The translations under genes were made by a program, and so were the position numbers. Below the pieces are notes generated by a model that ran no database searches, had not been told where the DNA came from, and saw only the letters and a program-made list of their open reading frames with translations. Below are positions 7,192-8,164 of a DNA stretch of 8,164 nt, in pieces (position 1 is the stretch's first letter; each line of letters starts with the position of its first letter). Origin of the DNA: an uncultured Bacteroidota bacterium (GTDB lineage Bacteria; Bacteroidota; Bacteroidia; Chitinophagales; Saprospiraceae); the NCBI GenBank assembly GCA_937926185.1, contig CALEYM010000362.1, positions 1-8,164 on the forward strand, in the 5' to 3' direction.

Positions 7192-8097
7192 CTATTTTTC
7201 CGCATTGCCATTGTGTTCAAAAGGGAAAACCGGGCTAAAGGTGCGGAACTTTTCGGTCACCGCGGCTTTCGAGACCGCAAATCCCAGCACAAAACCACCG
7301 CCGCCCGCGCCGCAGATTTTCAGAAAAACGTCGCTGCCACCCAGACAACTTTCCCACACAGCCCGGACGGTGTCCGGTATCATGGGCGGCATATTTTCCA
7401 ATTGAAAACGGGAAACCCGCGCCAAAGCAGGCCAAAATCGGGCGGCATCGCTGTTTTGCCAGGCGTCGAGCATGGCTTCGTGCGCCGGAAACAGTTCCAG
7501 TTCGAGCCGTTGCAAAAATACTTGTTCCCGGCTTTGTTCTAAAAACCATTGTACCAAGGGCCCGGTGCGGCGGGGCAGCCGCGAATCCAGCAAAAAAATA
7601 ACCGGCTCCGCCGGAAACCAAAGGCGCGGCTCAAAAAAACGGACTTCCGCGCGATTTTCGATCCATAGTGGCCGGTTCAGATAGCTGGTCAGGGGATCAA
7701 TCCCCGAACTCTGGCCGTGGAAAAAACTTTCCATTCCGGCAAAAATGACTTTTAATTCGGCCAGGTTTGCCATTTTCCGACCGGCATAACGGTCGTACAC
7801 TGCCGCGCACAAAGCCCCCGAACTTCCCAGTCCATAACCCGCCGGAATAGTCGATTTAAAAAAAAGACCCGCTTGCAGATCTGCCTGAAACCGCGAAACG
7901 TCCAGGCCAGCTACTGCTTTTAATGGCTCCGAACCGGCAAATTCCTGCAAACGACCCGCCCAGGCATCCGGCTGTTCGCCGGGCTTGCGCCGGGCCCATT
8001 CACCGTAAAACGCGGGCACCGGTACGGCCAGCGCCCGGGCGCCGAGCAGCAGAATGTGTTCGCCGAATAATAACAGTTTGGAAGGGTAATGCCGCAT
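7192..8097 (-). CDS. GHMP-family kinase, probable mevalonate kinase
   Basis: The 301-residue protein shows the three GHMP-kinase motifs: KLLLFGEHILLLGA (7-20), the phosphate-binding loop IPAGYGLGSSGALCA (84-98) and the C-terminal glycine-rich motif KICGAGGGGFVLGF (260-273). Residues matching the mevalonate kinase active site are present: K7, E123 in GMESFFHGQ and D134 in SSGIDP. The first motif with FGEH and the HGxxSGID segment favour mevalonate kinase over galactokinase or homoserine kinase. This would be ATP-dependent phosphorylation of mevalonate, the first kinase step of the mevalonate route to isoprenoids, in the cytoplasm. No other mevalonate-pathway gene is visible, so the substrate is an inference and phosphomevalonate or a sugar cannot be excluded. 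It is the first gene of the leftward run; its stop is 4 nt from the permease ATG, so the two are probably co-transcribed. Confidence 0.88.
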   Translation of the reverse strand: MRHYPSKLLLFGEHILLLGARALAVPVPAFYGEWARRKPGEQPDAWAGRLQEFAGSEPLKAVAGLDVSRFQADLQAGLFFKSTIPAGYGLGSSGALCAAVYDRYAGRKMANLAELKVIFAGMESFFHGQSSGIDPLTSYLNRPLWIENRAEVRFFEPRLWFPAEPVIFLLDSRLPRRTGPLVQWFLEQSREQVFLQRLELELFPAHEAMLDAWQNSDAARFWPALARVSRFQLENMPPMIPDTVRAVWESCLGGSDVFLKICGAGGGGFVLGFAVSKAAVTEKFRTFSPVFPFEHNGNAEK

Positions 8098-8104
8098 TTG
8101 CGGC
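8091..8104 (-). promoter_or_regulatory. 14-bp inverted repeat spanning the GHMP kinase start codon
   Basis: On the minus strand the sequence GCCGCAAATGCGGC contains the start codon. GCCGC can pair with GCGGC around an AAAT loop, which would fold the ATG into a small hairpin. Just upstream TACCTTTA (8112-8105) differs by one base from the Bacteroidota -7 element TAnnTTTG, but no convincing -33 element is seen. If that were the promoter, the mRNA would be nearly leaderless and the hairpin would be close to its 5' end. The element is short and chance is a serious alternative. Confidence 0.22.
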
Positions 8105-8115
8105 TAAAGGTAGGG

Positions 8116-8157
8116 AATATCGAATGTCGAACACGGAATGTCGAATGTCGAAGTATC
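8116..8157. repeat. 7-bp tandem repeat, consensus AATGTCG, upstream of the GHMP kinase
   Basis: Successive 7-bp units are AATATCG (8116), AATGTCG (8123), AACACGG (8130), AATGTCG (8137) and AATGTCG (8144), followed by a degenerate AAGTATC (8151). The array runs towards the right edge of the window and may continue as variant units beyond it. It lies 18 bases upstream of the GHMP kinase start. From general familiarity, such repeats are scattered between genes in some Bacteroidota genomes and often appear as spurious 'YRMSNTE'-like peptides; one such chance reading frame crosses this array. Confidence 0.75.
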
Positions 8158-8164
8158 CGTAGAG

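Noticed and set aside
7188..7220. Upstream permease starts at 7220 (TTG), 7211 and 7203
   Set aside because: They overlap the kinase gene, while the ATG at 7187 has an A-rich leader and places the membrane anchor at the N-terminus. The 7203 start remains possible.
7923..8162. A plus-strand frame ending in the heptamer repeat (YRMSNTE-like tail)
   Set aside because: It is antisense to the GHMP kinase, and its tail is only the translation of the repeat.

Overview
The window reads as bacterial chromosomal DNA from a GC-rich member of the Bacteroidota, possibly a Saprospiria-type (Lewinella-like) organism. That placement is an inference. It rests on start codons without Shine-Dalgarno sequences and with A-rich leaders, a stand-alone mevalonate-kinase-like GHMP kinase, a long form of the DppC-type permease, and short 'AATGTCG' intergenic repeats. 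I could not run a search to confirm it.

Layout: positions 1-234 are an AT-rich intergenic region. It carries a perfect 15-bp dyad, an 11-bp direct repeat and, just before the first gene, a 10-bp tandem array (161-230). Next come two overlapping plus-strand genes: hen1 (235-1647, RNA 3'-terminal 2'-O-methyltransferase) and pnkp (1637-4198, kinase-phosphatase-ligase). Together they form a complete bacterial Hen1/Pnkp RNA-repair cassette. The plus-strand unit meets a minus-strand unit head to head with only 3 bp between stop codons (4199-4201). The minus-strand unit, read right to left, is a GHMP kinase (8097-7192), a DppC-like ABC transporter permease (7187-5976) and a GT39/ArnT-like membrane glycosyltransferase (5884-4202). 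A weak stem-loop lies at the permease/glycosyltransferase junction. The right edge (8098-8164) is intergenic and holds a 7-bp tandem repeat.

How the genes work together: Pnkp heals broken RNA ends (5'-OH to 5'-phosphate, and removal of a 3' phosphate or 2',3'-cyclic phosphate). Hen1 methylates the 3'-terminal ribose and is required for Pnkp's ligase activity. After sealing, the RNA carries a 2'-O-methyl mark at the former break, which protects it from being cut again by a ribotoxin. All catalytic residues I know for this pair are present. The minus-strand genes could be loosely linked: the GHMP kinase would feed isoprenoid synthesis, and GT39 enzymes use polyprenyl-phosphate-linked sugars. 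The permease has no visible partner here.

The proteins belong to known families. The least explained parts are the non-coding sequences: the decamer array with an upstream ATG in every unit, the dyad upstream of hen1, and the shared start-codon context of the minus-strand genes.
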